From contig JAQFVV010012423.1 in assembly GCA_028023455.1 (NCBI GenBank), positions 1,255,273-1,319,272 on the forward strand: DNA of 64,000 bases, given 5' to 3'. The notes below the pieces were generated by a model that had not been told where the DNA came from, ran no database searches, and saw nothing but the letters and a program-made list of their open reading frames with translations. Position 1 is the first letter of the stretch. Each line of letters starts with the position of its first letter. Of this stretch, positions 9,925 to 22,220 are shown in pieces. Source of the DNA: Epiperipatus broadwayi (taxonomy: Eukaryota; Onychophora; Udeonychophora; Euonychophora; Peripatidae). The translations under genes and the position numbers were made by a program.

Positions 9925-12870
9925 GGTCATAATTTATGCATATCCATGTAGATGTAATGTAATATTTGATTACTACAATTTTTATAAAAGATACCACTAT
10001 TTAGTAAGAGAATAATTTAAATAATATAAATTGAGTTGCAAATGATCTAAATAACATAATTCTATTGTCTATATTTTTGATCCGCAACAGATCCTGAAAT
10101 TAGGTATTATAGTTACAACTAATAATTCACTTAAAGTCTTTTTAATTAAAAGTTTTATCAACCTGATGCCAATTAACATTTACATATTTGCATGTCTCAC
10201 TGCTATCATTAATATTATATTTTTAGATCCTGTTTTTTATGGGATTTTTTGTTTCAATAAGTTCTGCTAAGCAAACAATTTAAAAAATACTCTAAATGCT
10301 GAAACTGGCAATAAATAATAACAACAAAAAAGTACACCAGGCCTCAGCTACAAGTATATGATTTCAAAAAAGAAATATAGATCAAACTATATTGCTAATA
10401 GTTTTTAAATAATATTTTTTCATTTTTTTTTATTAAAAAAATATAATATTATTTTTTACCATTTAAATACTATTTCTGTATTTGAAATAAAATTTTAAAA
10501 AATATTTATTTCCTTCTTGTTTTTATATTATATTAAGATAAATAAACTTGCATTTAAAAAAAGTGTGTTTTACATCTTTTGCTATTATATTATGTTAATA
10601 AATAAATAACCAATCTTATAAGTAAAAAATGAATATTACATTTTGCTATTTGTTTGCTGTTATATTTTATTAGAAAGCAATTAAAATATTTATGTTTTTA
10701 TAAAGATGGAATTCAATTTCAAGTATTATGAATTTAATATTTTTTCTGAACATATTTTTCATACTGATCATAATTTACCTGTTATGTGTAATTTTTATGT
10801 ATTTATAAATTAATAATTTATTTATTTATTCATTCATTTATATTATAATATCATTTTGGTTATATATTTTATTTATTCCAATATTTTGGTTCCAGTATAA
10901 CTATCAGAGTGATCAATTTAATTTTAACCAGTTAAACAATTTTAAAAATAAATTTTTTAACTATAAATAAATAATGTATTCATTTATCCATTCACAAATA
11001 AATAAACCATTTTGGTTTTATATTTTAATTATTATAAAATTTGTTTCTGAAATTCTCCTATTAACATTGATCTCAGTTTGTTTTAAATCTATTTTTTATT
11101 AGCCTTGTTATTTTGGTTTTGGAAATAAAAGATGTAATAAAGTTCTAAATAAAACAAACAATTATTCTCATTCCCAATGAATTCTGAGAATCTAAAAATA
11201 GAAGAGGTTAATCAAAGTATTCAATCATTGGACTACATGAAGGTTAGTAAATTATTCCCATATATCAAAGAATAACATAAATTGTTTTTGCACGAATAAA
11301 TAATTACCAAAAATAAACTTATTATGAGTATTACTGATACATATGCTAAATTAAATTTTAGATTAAAAAAATGCATAATCTTAGATGGGTCATTAATAAA
11401 TATTAAGTTAATTAATGTAAAATATTTATAAAGAAATGTAATAGTAACATGAAATAAATTGCATTACCATTTGATAACCACAAATTCTTATGCTTACAAC
11501 AGATGGTGCTAGAGTAAAAAAGAAAAAAATGTTCCTGATTATTGTAGTAAGCAGAAGAAACAAGTGATTCCTCATTGGTTAAATCGAATGGATACAAAAC
11601 AATAATAAAAGTTGTGCAAGGTATTAAAAGTGTACTATAATGTCATTTAAAAAAAAATACTATTTCAAATGTGTGATTAATCTTTTAAGTAATTTTCACA
11701 ATAGGCATCAGTTCACATTCTGATTAACAATGTATGCTTTTCATGGTGAAATTCATTTTAAACATTTGATGATAAAAATTTTACTTAAAAAGCTTTAAGT
11801 GATTTATTAGTTGTAAATAAAGTACTTGATGTCAAAAGCTATTGGTGATCAAAAGTCTGATATAAAGAGGCAAAAGTATGCAACAGCATTTGCAGATCAT
11901 TGAATTGCTTATATCACAAAACCAAAAATATAAGTTTACATATAATTGCTTTATCTTTCTGTTATTTATCTTTGTAAAATTATTAAATATTTGTTTCTAA
12001 AAAGTATATAATGTTTACATTTAAAATGTATTTGAATTAGCAGCTTTTAAACAGAAAATTAATTAAATAAAATTCACTGAAGTAAAATAGGGAACAAAAT
12101 GGAATCATCTATTGTCAATAACATTTTTATTATGCTTTGCTGTTTTTTATAATTATAATTGACTTTAATATTTTAAAGAATAGTTATTATTAGAAGCTTA
12201 TATTTTAACAAAATGTGACATAAATATATAGACTTTTAAAAGAATATTTTTTTAAGGAAAGTTTTTATTTAAATGAAGACTTTTGTTTTGAATAATTACT
12301 TGTGTTTATTAGTAATTTTTTATTTACAATGTTGATATTTTACTTTATATATTTTTTATCAGGTTAAGCAGATATAATAAATCAAAATATATGTTATTAA
12401 TAAAATAATTGATTATATAATTTATTTTATTAAAAATCTGTTAGCTTATATATTCTGAATCAAATCATTGAGATTCTATTAATCTTTATATAAAATGACT
12501 ATATATGTAATAGATAATATTTAAATTATAAATTGTGAGAGTACAAGAATTATAATATTAGTTTGTAGAAAATATATTCATCAGTTATATCAAATCTTTT
12601 GCTATTAAGAGTTTGCTTTTTTTGTTAACATTATGAATCCATCATTGTTCAATTATTTTTTATACAAATAGTGTATTTATTTTTAAAAAATCATCATTAT
12701 TTAAATTTTCAGCAGCATAATCAATTTTTAAAAATAAAATATGCTTTTAAAAAGACTTTAAGTTAATAACATAATATAAAAAGTAAGTATTTAATAATTT
12801 CAGCTAAAAATAAACTTTAAGTAAAAAAAAAGAATTTGTTTATCAGTTGCAGTAAAATACATTGCCTTTA
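9925..12870. other. AT-rich DNA without recognised gene
   Basis: Almost 3 kb with no supported gene. A (ttta/ttca)n-like patch lies at 10805-10845. A loosely repeated 'attttggtt' phrase occurs near 10852, 10881 and 11010. The short frames present are not supported. Confidence 0.6.
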
Positions 12871-12884
12871 AATATAAAGTACAA

Positions 12885-14980
12885 GCATACATATTTTGTC
12901 ATATGCCATTTGGCCTGATAAATAGTGGAGCTAGTCTGATCCATTGCTTAGATCAGATATCTGAAAAGGTTGAAAGTATTATTACCATGTAGGTTAATTA
13001 TATAGTCATCTCATCTGAAAATACTGATAAACACTATCATTTACAATTTTTTCTAAAAAAATTTATAGGTAAAAATATTAAAATCAATATCAAGAAGTAT
13101 ATAATCACTGCAAAAGAAATAGTTTTATTTGTGGTCATTTGGTAGGAGTGGATGGAATAAAATCACACCTTGAAAATATAGCTACCATCCAAAATATTGC
13201 TATACCAGAAAATAAAGAACAACTTTGTTCTTCTTTTAGCATATACATTTTTCACCATTATTTTTACAAAAATTTTGCATATGATACAATCTGTCTACTA
13301 AAAAAGAAGATAAATGGAGGTGGCATCCAGAACATGCACAAGAGATGAAATTAGTTAAAATTCCTGAATGAATTAGTACTATATTATCCCAAATTCCAAG
13401 ACCCTTTCTATGTCCAGCTACATAGTAGTGGCTACAGCTTAGGTGTGGTCATGTTCTAACTAGATGAAGAAAAATGGCCACATATTCTACCTCTTAGGAG
13501 ACACCTACACTATTTGCTAATGCAGAAGGAAGCCTTGCTATTGTCTGGACATTCAATAAGTTAAAACAATGTCTATTGGCCTTACAAGTCATTGTAATCA
13601 CTGACCATAAAGGTCTTTAATTTTTAAATGAGGGATACCTGAATGATAAGAGATTTGTAAGATGGAGTCTATTTTACAGTAATTCTACTATAAGGTACAA
13701 TATTGACAAGACAATTAGAACATTGTTCCATATATACTCAGTCAAAACCTGAGAATTTAAAACCTTGTTTCAGATGAATGCAAATTTTTTTTTACTAATT
13801 GATGATTTGATCAAAGTAGAATTAAAATATATAAGAATATGATTAACAAAAGAAACAAAAACCTTATATACATAATGCTAATACTGAAACTAATCTATTG
13901 TATTACAAAATAAAAAACAATGTATTAATATATCAAATAACAGAAAATGATAAATCCAGCTGCTCTTAGAACAAACTTAATATACTATGTACACTGCATG
14001 TATGGATATTATGGCTGAAGGAAAACAGAACATATAATACAGAGAATATATAATATGGAAATTGTTCCACTGATCCAAAATGTATGTACTCATATTAAAT
14101 GGACTGAGATTATGTGAGATCTGTTTAAAAACTAAATTCACAAACCAATCATACACAGATAGATTTCAATCCATTATCCCAGATGGTCCAAATGAAATCT
14201 TAGCCATACACTTTACAGACCATTACCATCATTCTGCTGTTTTAAGTTTATATTAGTAACCTACAACTTATTTTCAAAATATGTGTCAGCATATCCAGTG
14301 CAAAGGGTCAATGCACAAAACATTGTAAAAATTTGACCATTATTCAAATCACACTGGTAGGAAAACCTAAATCAATTTTAGCTGATGATGCCATATCTTT
14401 CTTATTCTATGAATGGGAAAGATGGACTAAGAAATGAATATAAAGCAAATACTGATTTTCATCTGCAACCCTCAATCAAATCCATGTATAATGATAATGA
14501 GAGAAATAAGTCACCTTTGTAGGGTTTATTTGGAAGGGATGGGTTAATAAACTTCTACAAATTATTAATTATATAATAATTCCACACAAAATGAATCTGC
14601 ACAATTTACTCTAAATCAATTACATTTTGGGTCTGAAGAACCCATGTTAATAAAAAGTTGAATGCCAATAATCTCAGCAGAAATAGACCATAATATAGAT
14701 TGTGAGCAAGCTAAAGCTAATGTTATTAAAGCTAATCACAAATGCTAAATAGCCGACCCACGAAAGCCAAACTCCTTTAAAATAAAAGATCTACTCCTAA
14801 TAAGAACCTTGCACATTAGTGACTCACTATAAAATAAGTACAAAAAATGTTTAATTTATATGAAGGGTCATACAAAATAATACAACAAAGAAGTGAAAAT
14901 GTGTTTATGGTCGATACTCCAGATAGACATAGAGGATCATATAATGCTTGTGGTCTAAAGCCTGTTCATAGCAATAAAGG
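12885..14980 (+). pseudogene. Ty3/gypsy pol relic (RT, RNase H, integrase)
   Basis: Conceptual translation across several stops and frame changes gives the order of a Ty3/gypsy pol. First comes an RT block containing MPFGL (about 12903-12917) and a decayed active-site region where the YxDD box reads NYIVISS. An RNase H block follows (about 13395-13620), recognisable by its GYSLGVV segment. Integrase-core remnants lie at about 14030-14560. A GPY/F-type integrase C-terminus lies near 14848-14980 with the pattern YEGSYKII...NAxxLKPV. Reverse transcriptase copies RNA into DNA and integrase inserts it; neither could be made here. No LTRs were identified. The C-terminal block closely resembles those left in elements A (about 22.0 kb) and B (about 42.9 kb), which places all three in one lineage. 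It is much older than A or B. Confidence 0.85.
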
Positions 14981-14999
14981 ATAAGCCAAGAAAAAATAA

Positions 15000-15478
15000 T
15001 AAAATTTATACAATATTTTAAGGTGATAATTTCAAGTTTACACACACAAAAAAAAACATGAAGTATACAAAAAAGTCTTATTCAAAATAAAAGAAAGACA
15101 AATTTAAGAATTATTCAAGTTAAAACTCACTTTAGGAAAATTAGGCAAAGAAAGGTTAAAGCTATAGTAAATGTATAGTGAACAATTTTTTTTGTCTAAG
15201 TGAGGAGTATATAATGATATGCCTATTGTTAAATCTAACATAATAATAAAAATGTTTATGTTTGTTATCTGTTTTGCTTTATGAGAAGCAACTTATAAAT
15301 GTTTGAAAATAAAAGCTCATTATAATTTAGACTTTAATTAATAAAAGTTGAATGTTAATAGCCATGTGTGTGTATTTAGATGAAATTGTTTGCAAAGAAA
15401 GAAATGACACCAAAAGAAAAATAAAAGAAGCGTATTTCATTGCAAATGATCCAAATTCCACCAATCAAAGGGATGCCT
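15000..15478. other. AT-rich DNA without recognised gene
   Basis: Nothing recognised except that the last part may belong to the one-armed foldback copy that follows. Confidence 0.5.
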
Positions 15479-15479
15479 G

Positions 15480-15640
15480 CTTTACAATATCGAAAAAATG
15501 GACAGGATAATGATTTGCATAAACTTGCATTCATTACATTTACACATAATAATGGCTATGAATATGGAGTAAACATGCTCTGAAAGCACTAAGCTAAACT
15601 TTGTTATTTGTGAAAATTTTACATATTTATAAATAATTTT
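15480..15640 (+). repeat. One arm of the foldback family
   Basis: The stretch with 'gatttgcataaacttgcat', 'ggctatgaatatggagtaa' and 'ctctgaaagcactaagc' matches the right arm of the foldback at 7264-7380 in the same order. The opposite arm is missing. It adjoins the 3' end of the minus-strand LINE, so the two may have inserted into each other. Confidence 0.6.
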
Positions 15641-15741
15641 ATTGAAAAACCATATGTAATAATGATACAATTGTAAATCAAAAATAATAGTTATCCATGT
15701 TAGTCAGGCAACCAAATGTTCTGATGTGGTTACTGGTGTTG

Positions 15742-17913
15742 TTAATCCAGCTTAATCAGGCTCCACGTGTTGTCAAATAAAAATCTGGAAGAGATTATTC
15801 TGTCCTTATGGTGAAATTCCTTTAGCTTGGAAACGAATGTGTCTACAGGCTTGGGATGAGGAAAGGTAAATTTGTTGCGACATCTGGCCATCCAGATGGC
15901 ATAAGTGAGAAAGATTGAGAGTCTTGTGGTGACATAATCCCTGGACAGGAAGCAGCATTTAATATTTAAGATTTTGTTCAGGGAAATGTGGCAGTGGTAA
16001 GTAATGAAAGTTCTGATTTTGTCATATGCTGGGCAATCATTTATCATATGATCAAAGGTTTCACAGGTTATATGGCAGTTATGACACATAGGATCTATAT
16101 TCTTGAGGAATCTCCTGTAGTGCAGGAACCAGTTTGTCTGGAGTGAATTCAGGTTGATTTTTACGAGAAAGTCCAGGAACCTTGGCTCCAGCTTGAGATG
16201 CTTGAAAAACCTGGTGACCACGTGATTGTTACCACCGAGGTAAGGAATGGTAGAGTTTTGTGTGGGAAATAGCAGGCCATGAGCATCCCAAATGGAGATT
16301 TTTTGTCTGAATACTAGGGTAGAGTGGCCATTGTGAGCGAAAAGGTAGTCAAGTATCTGATTTAGCCAGCTTATCTTTGAAGGTGGAGGTCTGTCTGATG
16401 GAATGACTGGTTGTTCCGCTACAATCTGGGGAAATTTCTTTTGTAGGATGTGGATCAGAGAGTGGCACTTTTGGTAGTATATAGAAAATGTTGCATGCAA
16501 CGACATACCATTATTTTTACTATGTTGCTGCATGCGTTCAATTCCTATGGCCGCTGTTTTACCATTCCACAACAGCCGTGCACAGATTCGGTTGATTTTT
16601 GTATTGAAAGTCTTTGTCATATTAATTATGGGTAGATAGTAGCTAATCTTTGCCATTACCTTGATATTGAGGAGAGAGATTTTCCCTTGCAGTGATAAAT
16701 AAACCTTGGCAAGGTTTTTAACTGTGTTGGTGGTGGCTTCAATGATGGAATTCTGTATTTGTATCGACATGGCTTGCGGTGACTTGTATATGGGAAACCC
16801 CAAAAAGTTTTGGGGGTCTGCTGAGAAAGACGATGATATCTTCTTGCCGGTGTTGATTTTCCAGGCCGATGACTTGTTGAGGTTGAAGGAAAGTTTGGAG
16901 GATTCGGAAAATTTTTTGATTATTTGTATGAGAGGTTTTAGATATTTTTGGGAGGGTAAGGTGACAAGGACATCATCCATGTAGGCAAATGCTTTACAAT
17001 GTTTCTTCAGCTGGGGTATATAGATTCCTGGAAGTTCTGCCTCAATCTGTTTAAGAAGGGGGTTTAAGTAGAGTATAAATAGGAGACCGCTAAGTGGAGA
17101 TCCTTGGGGTATGGATTTTGAAGGAATAAAACCATCTGTAAAGAAACCATTCAGGGAAATGTGGACCAATCTGTTGTTTAGTAGATTGTCCAATATCTGA
17201 ATGATTTGAGTAGGAATGTCTAGTGCTGAGAGGCAATTGAGCAGGATGTTGACATCTACTGAATCAAATGCTTCAGAGATGTCTAGCTGAACGGCAATGG
17301 GTTTGTATAGATTCTTGGATCTGATATGATCACAGAGAATTTTTACCTCCCCGATTGCAGAGAGTGTGGATGAGCCCTTCTTTGCAAATTGCAACTGGGA
17401 TATGTTGTCCAGAATAACATCTTGTATTTTCTCCTTGATCACACCTTCAATGACCTTTAATAGGATTGGGGTCATGGAGATTGATCTTATGCTAGATAGA
17501 GCAGATGCGCCCTGGTTTTTCTTAAGAAAGGGGACCATTGCTATGGGATAAAGTTTGGGGATGATTTTTTTGCTGTTTGCAAGATGGTTAATTAGTTTTA
17601 ATACTATGGGAGCTGTGAAATTCTCAAGGTGCGTAAGTATGAACTTTGGAATGCCGTGTAGTCCTGGATGGACATTGGATGGTAGGGCAGCCAAGCAGTT
17701 TTTGATGTTTGATATTGTTATTCCATGTTCATTGTTTTGTGATGTCTCATGCCACTGATTTGTGGGGTAGGTAACAGAGTTTGATAGGCGGTTTTTGAAA
17801 TATGACTCTATTTGACTGAGCATTTGGTTGCCGGAGGTATGGCTACCACCGATGAGGAGGGACAAAGGAGTTTTTTGTTTCTTCCTTGCCCCCAGAGCTT
17901 CACCTATATACAA
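15742..17913 (-). CDS. L1-like LINE reverse transcriptase, 5'-truncated but open
   Basis: This is an uninterrupted 723-codon frame of a non-LTR reverse transcriptase. Motifs seen: LDISEAFD with the first catalytic Asp at residue 211, IPQGSPLSGLLF at about 268-279, the YMDD active site at 311-314, and LGFPI at 371-375. A thumb-type region runs from about 405 to 490. A C-terminal Cys-His cluster follows (C610, C613, H622, C627), like the zinc-binding zf-RVT domain. The thumb and zinc segments fit the L1/Tx1 group best. It would copy its own RNA at a nicked chromosomal site, but no endonuclease domain precedes it and the 5' flank turns abruptly AT-rich at about 17915, so the copy looks 5'-truncated. 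The first Met is simply the first available. The frame is markedly richer in G+C than its surroundings and than the other elements here. It is either a young insertion or a recently acquired family. Confidence 0.85.
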   Translation of the reverse strand: MYIGEALGARKKQKTPLSLLIGGSHTSGNQMLSQIESYFKNRLSNSVTYPTNQWHETSQNNEHGITISNIKNCLAALPSNVHPGLHGIPKFILTHLENFTAPIVLKLINHLANSKKIIPKLYPIAMVPFLKKNQGASALSSIRSISMTPILLKVIEGVIKEKIQDVILDNISQLQFAKKGSSTLSAIGEVKILCDHIRSKNLYKPIAVQLDISEAFDSVDVNILLNCLSALDIPTQIIQILDNLLNNRLVHISLNGFFTDGFIPSKSIPQGSPLSGLLFILYLNPLLKQIEAELPGIYIPQLKKHCKAFAYMDDVLVTLPSQKYLKPLIQIIKKFSESSKLSFNLNKSSAWKINTGKKISSSFSADPQNFLGFPIYKSPQAMSIQIQNSIIEATTNTVKNLAKVYLSLQGKISLLNIKVMAKISYYLPIINMTKTFNTKINRICARLLWNGKTAAIGIERMQQHSKNNGMSLHATFSIYYQKCHSLIHILQKKFPQIVAEQPVIPSDRPPPSKISWLNQILDYLFAHNGHSTLVFRQKISIWDAHGLLFPTQNSTIPYLGGNNHVVTRFFKHLKLEPRFLDFLVKINLNSLQTNWFLHYRRFLKNIDPMCHNCHITCETFDHMINDCPAYDKIRTFITYHCHISLNKILNIKCCFLSRDYVTTRLSIFLTYAIWMARCRNKFTFPHPKPVDTFVSKLKEFHHKDRIISSRFLFDNTWSLIKLD

Positions 17914-18428
17914 TTAAAGTGGATTATAAGTACTAAAATTATTAAGTAAAAACCTAAATACCAAAAACTTATTCTATTTATTCTATAAAGATTACATGAT
18001 TTATATTTATTAATCTTGGAAAATTCTGAAACACTAATTTTAAATGTGTGTATGAATATACCAAAAATTATATAAAAGCATAATTAATTAACCTATACTA
18101 GAATCCCTATAACAATGTTATGTGAAATTACAAGACAAGAAAGGACAGCAGAAAAAATAATATAAAATAAAATTTACTTACTTGCAATCTAAATCTGCAG
18201 CTGATAACATCAGACATATTTTCTATACAAGTATATAGCTGGTGTTCAAATACCAGAATGACTTGCTAGCATTTAAATAGAAAATGGGTCAAACACCTTT
18301 TCGATCCTTCCATTTCCTTCCTATAAGTCTGATGATCATGATTTTACATATAGTTAGAAGTTTAGATGTAGATTGTAAAAGAATTCTATTTATCAACTTT
18401 ATTTCAAAATTTTGACAATAATGTATTG
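17914..18428. other. AT-rich DNA without recognised gene
   Basis: Flank between the truncated 5' end of the LINE and the 5' LTR of element A. No feature was recognised. Confidence 0.6.
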
Positions 18429-19421
18429 TGAAAGTACCATATGAGCCTCACCTAAAACAATTTGTGTTTCTTTGTGAATTTAACTGTGCCTATATCGAAT
18501 CAACAGATATAAATAACATACACCTATCTTAAGCTTTTCATATATCAGCTATATACATAAACTAGTTAGTATTAAAAGAATAATTCTAAAAATGAATAAT
18601 TCTAATTTGTTTATACACACAAATAAATAAATGTTTTCAACTAATAGTATTTTTTTTTATTAACCAAAACTTGACATTGACAAAGCTGTAAGCCATCATT
18701 GCATTTTATCAGTTGAAACAAAGAAAATAAACATTTACAGTTCATTACAAATTGTATATTTTAAACAATAGAGAGCATGAGCATGATTATGTGATATGCT
18801 TGCAGAAATTAATCCAGTATAAAAATGAACTAATTTTGTTATAACAATAATCTTCTATTTAATTATCAAGGCAATAACTACGTCTGTAAATTTAAATATG
18901 TTCGAATTTAGAACACATTTAAGAAAAAAAGAAGATTCACTATTTAAAACTGTCTTCAAGTAATTAATTTACTTACTTTTAATATTATAAAGAACTATAA
19001 AAAAATAATCATTGAATTTGACAAGGTTATAAGAGTTATCAACATCTTCGAAAAGAGTTTTCAAAATATATGTTTAAGAAGACAAAAATTATAAAGATGT
19101 TCTCTGGCTAGACAATTTATGCCAAGGATTTCTGCTGATGTTTTAAACTTGAACATGTAAATTTATTCCTACTTAATGCCTAAGGTATAATCATCATAAT
19201 TTCCACTAAAAAAATTGCCTTAATAATGGAGTATTATATTGAAGAAGATTTTAAATATTTTACTATGCAAATATTTAAAAGAATGAATATTTGGATTACC
19301 TCTTTGAAGGATGATCAAGGAACTTTACCTTTCAACATTCATCATCATTTTATTTCATCTAAGGAGGAATATGAAACCATTATTCTTTCGCATCTTGGAA
19401 TACTTCGTTGTGCACTTTACA
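18429..19421 (+). repeat. 5' LTR of element A
   Basis: It begins TGAAAGTACC and ends ACTTTACA, a TG...CA terminus, 993 bp. It matches 22750-23738 nearly base for base over its first 720 bp, but with about 13 substitutions in its last 250 bp. A 72-codon frame at 19226-19444 crosses the LTR end and is unlikely to be a gene, since the matching frame in the other LTR has several amino-acid changes. Confidence 0.9.
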
Positions 19422-19439
19422 TGGCACCCATACTTAAGG
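19422..19439 (+). other. Primer-binding site of element A
   Basis: TGGCACCCATACTTAAGG begins immediately after the 5' LTR. The leading TGG is complementary to the universal CCA end of tRNAs, as expected for a tRNA primer. The tRNA was not identified. Confidence 0.7.
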
Positions 19440-19811
19440 CATGAAACAGTAGTTTTTCATTAATTAAATCCATAGTTTAAAAAAGAAAAATTATATGAGT
19501 ATGTTGTGAATTGGTAGAAACACTGAATAATAAATAATAGAGACCTTGAAATAAAATAAACCATAATAAACAGATAAATCAGTCGCTTTAGAATAAATAA
19601 ATAAATACAATTATAGTTTGGGCATTAAAATATATATTATAATAACATCTTATAAAAGTAGGAAAAATAGAATTACATTTAAGGGCATAAGCACAGCATG
19701 AAATCTTATGCATATATGTAATTATAACCTTGAAAAGAAAGTAGTTTATATATATATAACATTAGAAATTTTTTGTTAATGATAACTAGAAGTGGGAAAA
19801 AGCTAATAATA

Positions 19812-21151
19812 ATGGAAGTAAAAAGTTTTGAAGAATCTTTAAGCAATAAACATAGTGAAGTAGAAATTACTTCAGTTAGTAATGAATAAGGATCTTTACA
19901 AGTCCTAATATCTGTAGGGCCTGTAGCAGAAAATGAACATCCTTCACAAGTTCACATGAATGATCAAATATTACCTCAAACACAAAAAGAAACTGAAACT
20001 ATAACAGTACAATCACAAGGAAATGATATGGTTCAATTGGTCCAACTGATAATGGATTTAAAAGTTGATATGAATAAAATGAATTCTGATATGAATAAAA
20101 TGAATTCTGATATGAATAATATGAAAGCTGATATGGTAACCAAAGCTGATATGAATAATATAAAAGCTGATATGAATAATATAAAAGCTGATATGAATAG
20201 TATAAAAACTGATATAAATAAAATGAATGCTGATATGAAGGAAAAAATGGCTAGAATGAATGATAATATGGTAACTAAAGTTGATATGGATAATATGGAA
20301 GGGAAATTAAAAAAAGATATAATTTCTATAAAAGAAGAGTTAAAGAAGGATATTGATGATGTTAAGGAAAAGATGCAAGTAGAAATCAAAGATGTTGAAA
20401 ATAAATTGTTTGAAGAGATAAAACAATTATCACTAGATGTAAATAATGTTCAAAAGGATATTGTTGAAAAGAAACAAACCACCAATGAAGTAGAAAGACT
20501 TCATGACACAAAAGCATCAACAATATTGATGGCAATTCAATGCCAAGAATTCAAAACTTATCCTGAGCATGAGATGTGTGAATATAATGATAGCATCCAG
20601 AACTAATCACTTTTAGTTCAAATGAATGTTTCAGAAGAAAACTGTCATGACTATCATTTTATCATACAGCAGAGCAATGAAGTAGAAGATTATTGCAGCA
20701 TTACTAAAGTGCTTGAACTTGATCCAAAAAAAGAAAAGAGAATATGGATAATGTGGAATATAAATTAAATTTCAAATCTCAGGAATTGAGAGAAGCACAA
20801 TCAAATAATAATACTGGATGTCTACATAAATTAAGACTTCAGATTTCTTGCATCAATAACAAGTTAAATTATGAACTCATGAAACTTGAGATGACTCCAC
20901 TATCTAAAGATATAATAGATGAATACAACAGTGAAGTATATTTTGAGTCATCCCACCATATTCATTTTTACTCCCAGAACAAAAGTAAAACATTTCATCA
21001 AAGAGGTGTTGATAAATTGGATGATAACCATCTGATAAGATCATTATCAATGATAATATTTAATAGAAAAGAAGGTTGTCTTAGTAGACAGTTTAATTCA
21101 GAAGATATAGATGAAGATAATAGATCTAATTGTCTTGAGTGTAAATTATAG
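19812..21151 (+). pseudogene. Element A gag-like coiled-coil protein, broken
   Basis: A frame starting at ATG 19812 has one stop (TAA at 19887-19889) and then runs open to 20606. It resumes, after a stop and a frame change, as a 135-codon segment at 20744-21151. The first part contains about ten 7- to 14-residue repeats of the type DMNxMxA/S (about 20060-20250), with hydrophobic residues spaced for a long parallel coiled coil, then lysine- and glutamate-rich helix. No zinc knuckle, protease or RT motif is present. Element B encodes a protein of the same style without the breaks. A structural, particle-forming or RNA-binding role is a guess from its gag position. Long antisense frames over the repeats are shadows of the codon pattern. 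Confidence 0.65.
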
Positions 21152-21245
21152 TGTATGAAGCATCACCATAATCCTGAAGATGAACAAATTATAAAGTCTT
21201 CAGACAATAATAAAGATATTTATAATACAAACTAAGAGACAGAAA

Positions 21246-22045
21246 GGTTCACAATTCCATAGGTTGTGTAATACTTATGAAGGTCCCTTCACATTCATTG
21301 AACATGTTAATGGATGTGCTTAAAAAGTAAAGCACACACATAAGGAAGGACTTCATAGATTCCGACTTTGGGATGTAACAATGGACTTTTGGTAATGATA
21401 GAATCCATTAGGCTGTTCTTTTAAGAGAATAAATGTATATAAATAATTGGAGTTGATATTAATAATAATAAAATGCATCAAGTTAACCAAAGTATGAAAA
21501 AAAATATGTACAGGTTTATTAGAGTACAAGTTATGGTTAGTTAACCAAGTAATAGTGGTAGATCAATTAAGCATCACAATAATGCAATCTGATGTTGATG
21601 CTACTTATAAAATGCAAGTCCATTATTATATATTTTGATATGGATCTATATAAATAAGACATTTATTTTATATAGCGTGATGTTGTTAAATTGTAATAAC
21701 AATCAGCGTTAAGCCAATGCACATGCGCTTTGTGGATATATGTATGGATATATAAAAAATAGTGTAAAAGCTTATAAAAAACTTGTTAAAAAAGGCCAGT
21801 CAAAGAATAAAAATGTGAAGACAATTTCACACAAGTTCAAACTTGGGGATCAAGTTTTTATAAAAACTCCTCAAATTAGAATACCCCAACAGAACAGATA
21901 CCAAAAGATTTATCATTGGTATGAGGAACCTTATACTATCATAAAGCAAACAGGTCCCAATGCATTCTAGATAAATATAAAGGGAGACATTAAAGGCACT
22001 TACAATGCTAGAGCTTTAAAACCTTATTTTGGTCAAACGAATTAA
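21246..22045 (+). pseudogene. Element A integrase C-terminal (GPY/F) remnants
   Basis: A 76-codon frame (21740-21970) reads KFKLGDQVFIKTPQ, then a KIYHWYEEPYTIIKQTGPNAF-type ending. After one stop it continues as a GTYNARALKPYF segment to about 22045. This is the beta-barrel tail (GPY/F module) of a Ty3/gypsy integrase. A shorter second YEGPF remnant lies near 21246-21316, so the tail occurs twice. The catalytic core is absent. Presence of the 3' end of pol without the rest shows an internal deletion of an autonomous ancestor. Confidence 0.75.
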
Positions 22046-22140
22046 TAATGTTTTACCACATTCTACTTATGTATAGAGTAAAATGTTGAAAGAAAAGATC
22101 ACGTGGAATAGGTAAGGAGAGAAAAGGTTTTCATTTAAAA

Positions 22141-22141
<1 letters not shown>

Positions 22142-22175
<34 letters not shown>

Positions 22176-22220
22176 AATATTTAAATTATACATATACATA
22201 TATATATATATATATATATG
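22142..22220. repeat. (TA)n-rich microsatellite
   Basis: TA runs broken by 'tttaaatatttaaattatacatatacata'-like sequence within element A. Confidence 0.9.

Noticed and set aside
16450-17758. Plus-strand frames of 61-92 aa inside the minus-strand LINE
   Set aside because: Shadows of the 723-codon RT frame.
19226-19444. 72-aa frame spanning the 5' LTR end of element A
   Set aside because: The matching frame in the 3' LTR has about as many amino-acid changes as expected without constraint, and it runs through the primer-binding site.
20033-20389. 118-aa antisense frame over element A coiled-coil repeats
   Set aside because: It is hydrophobic low-complexity translation opposite a regular codon pattern. 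The sense strand explains it fully.
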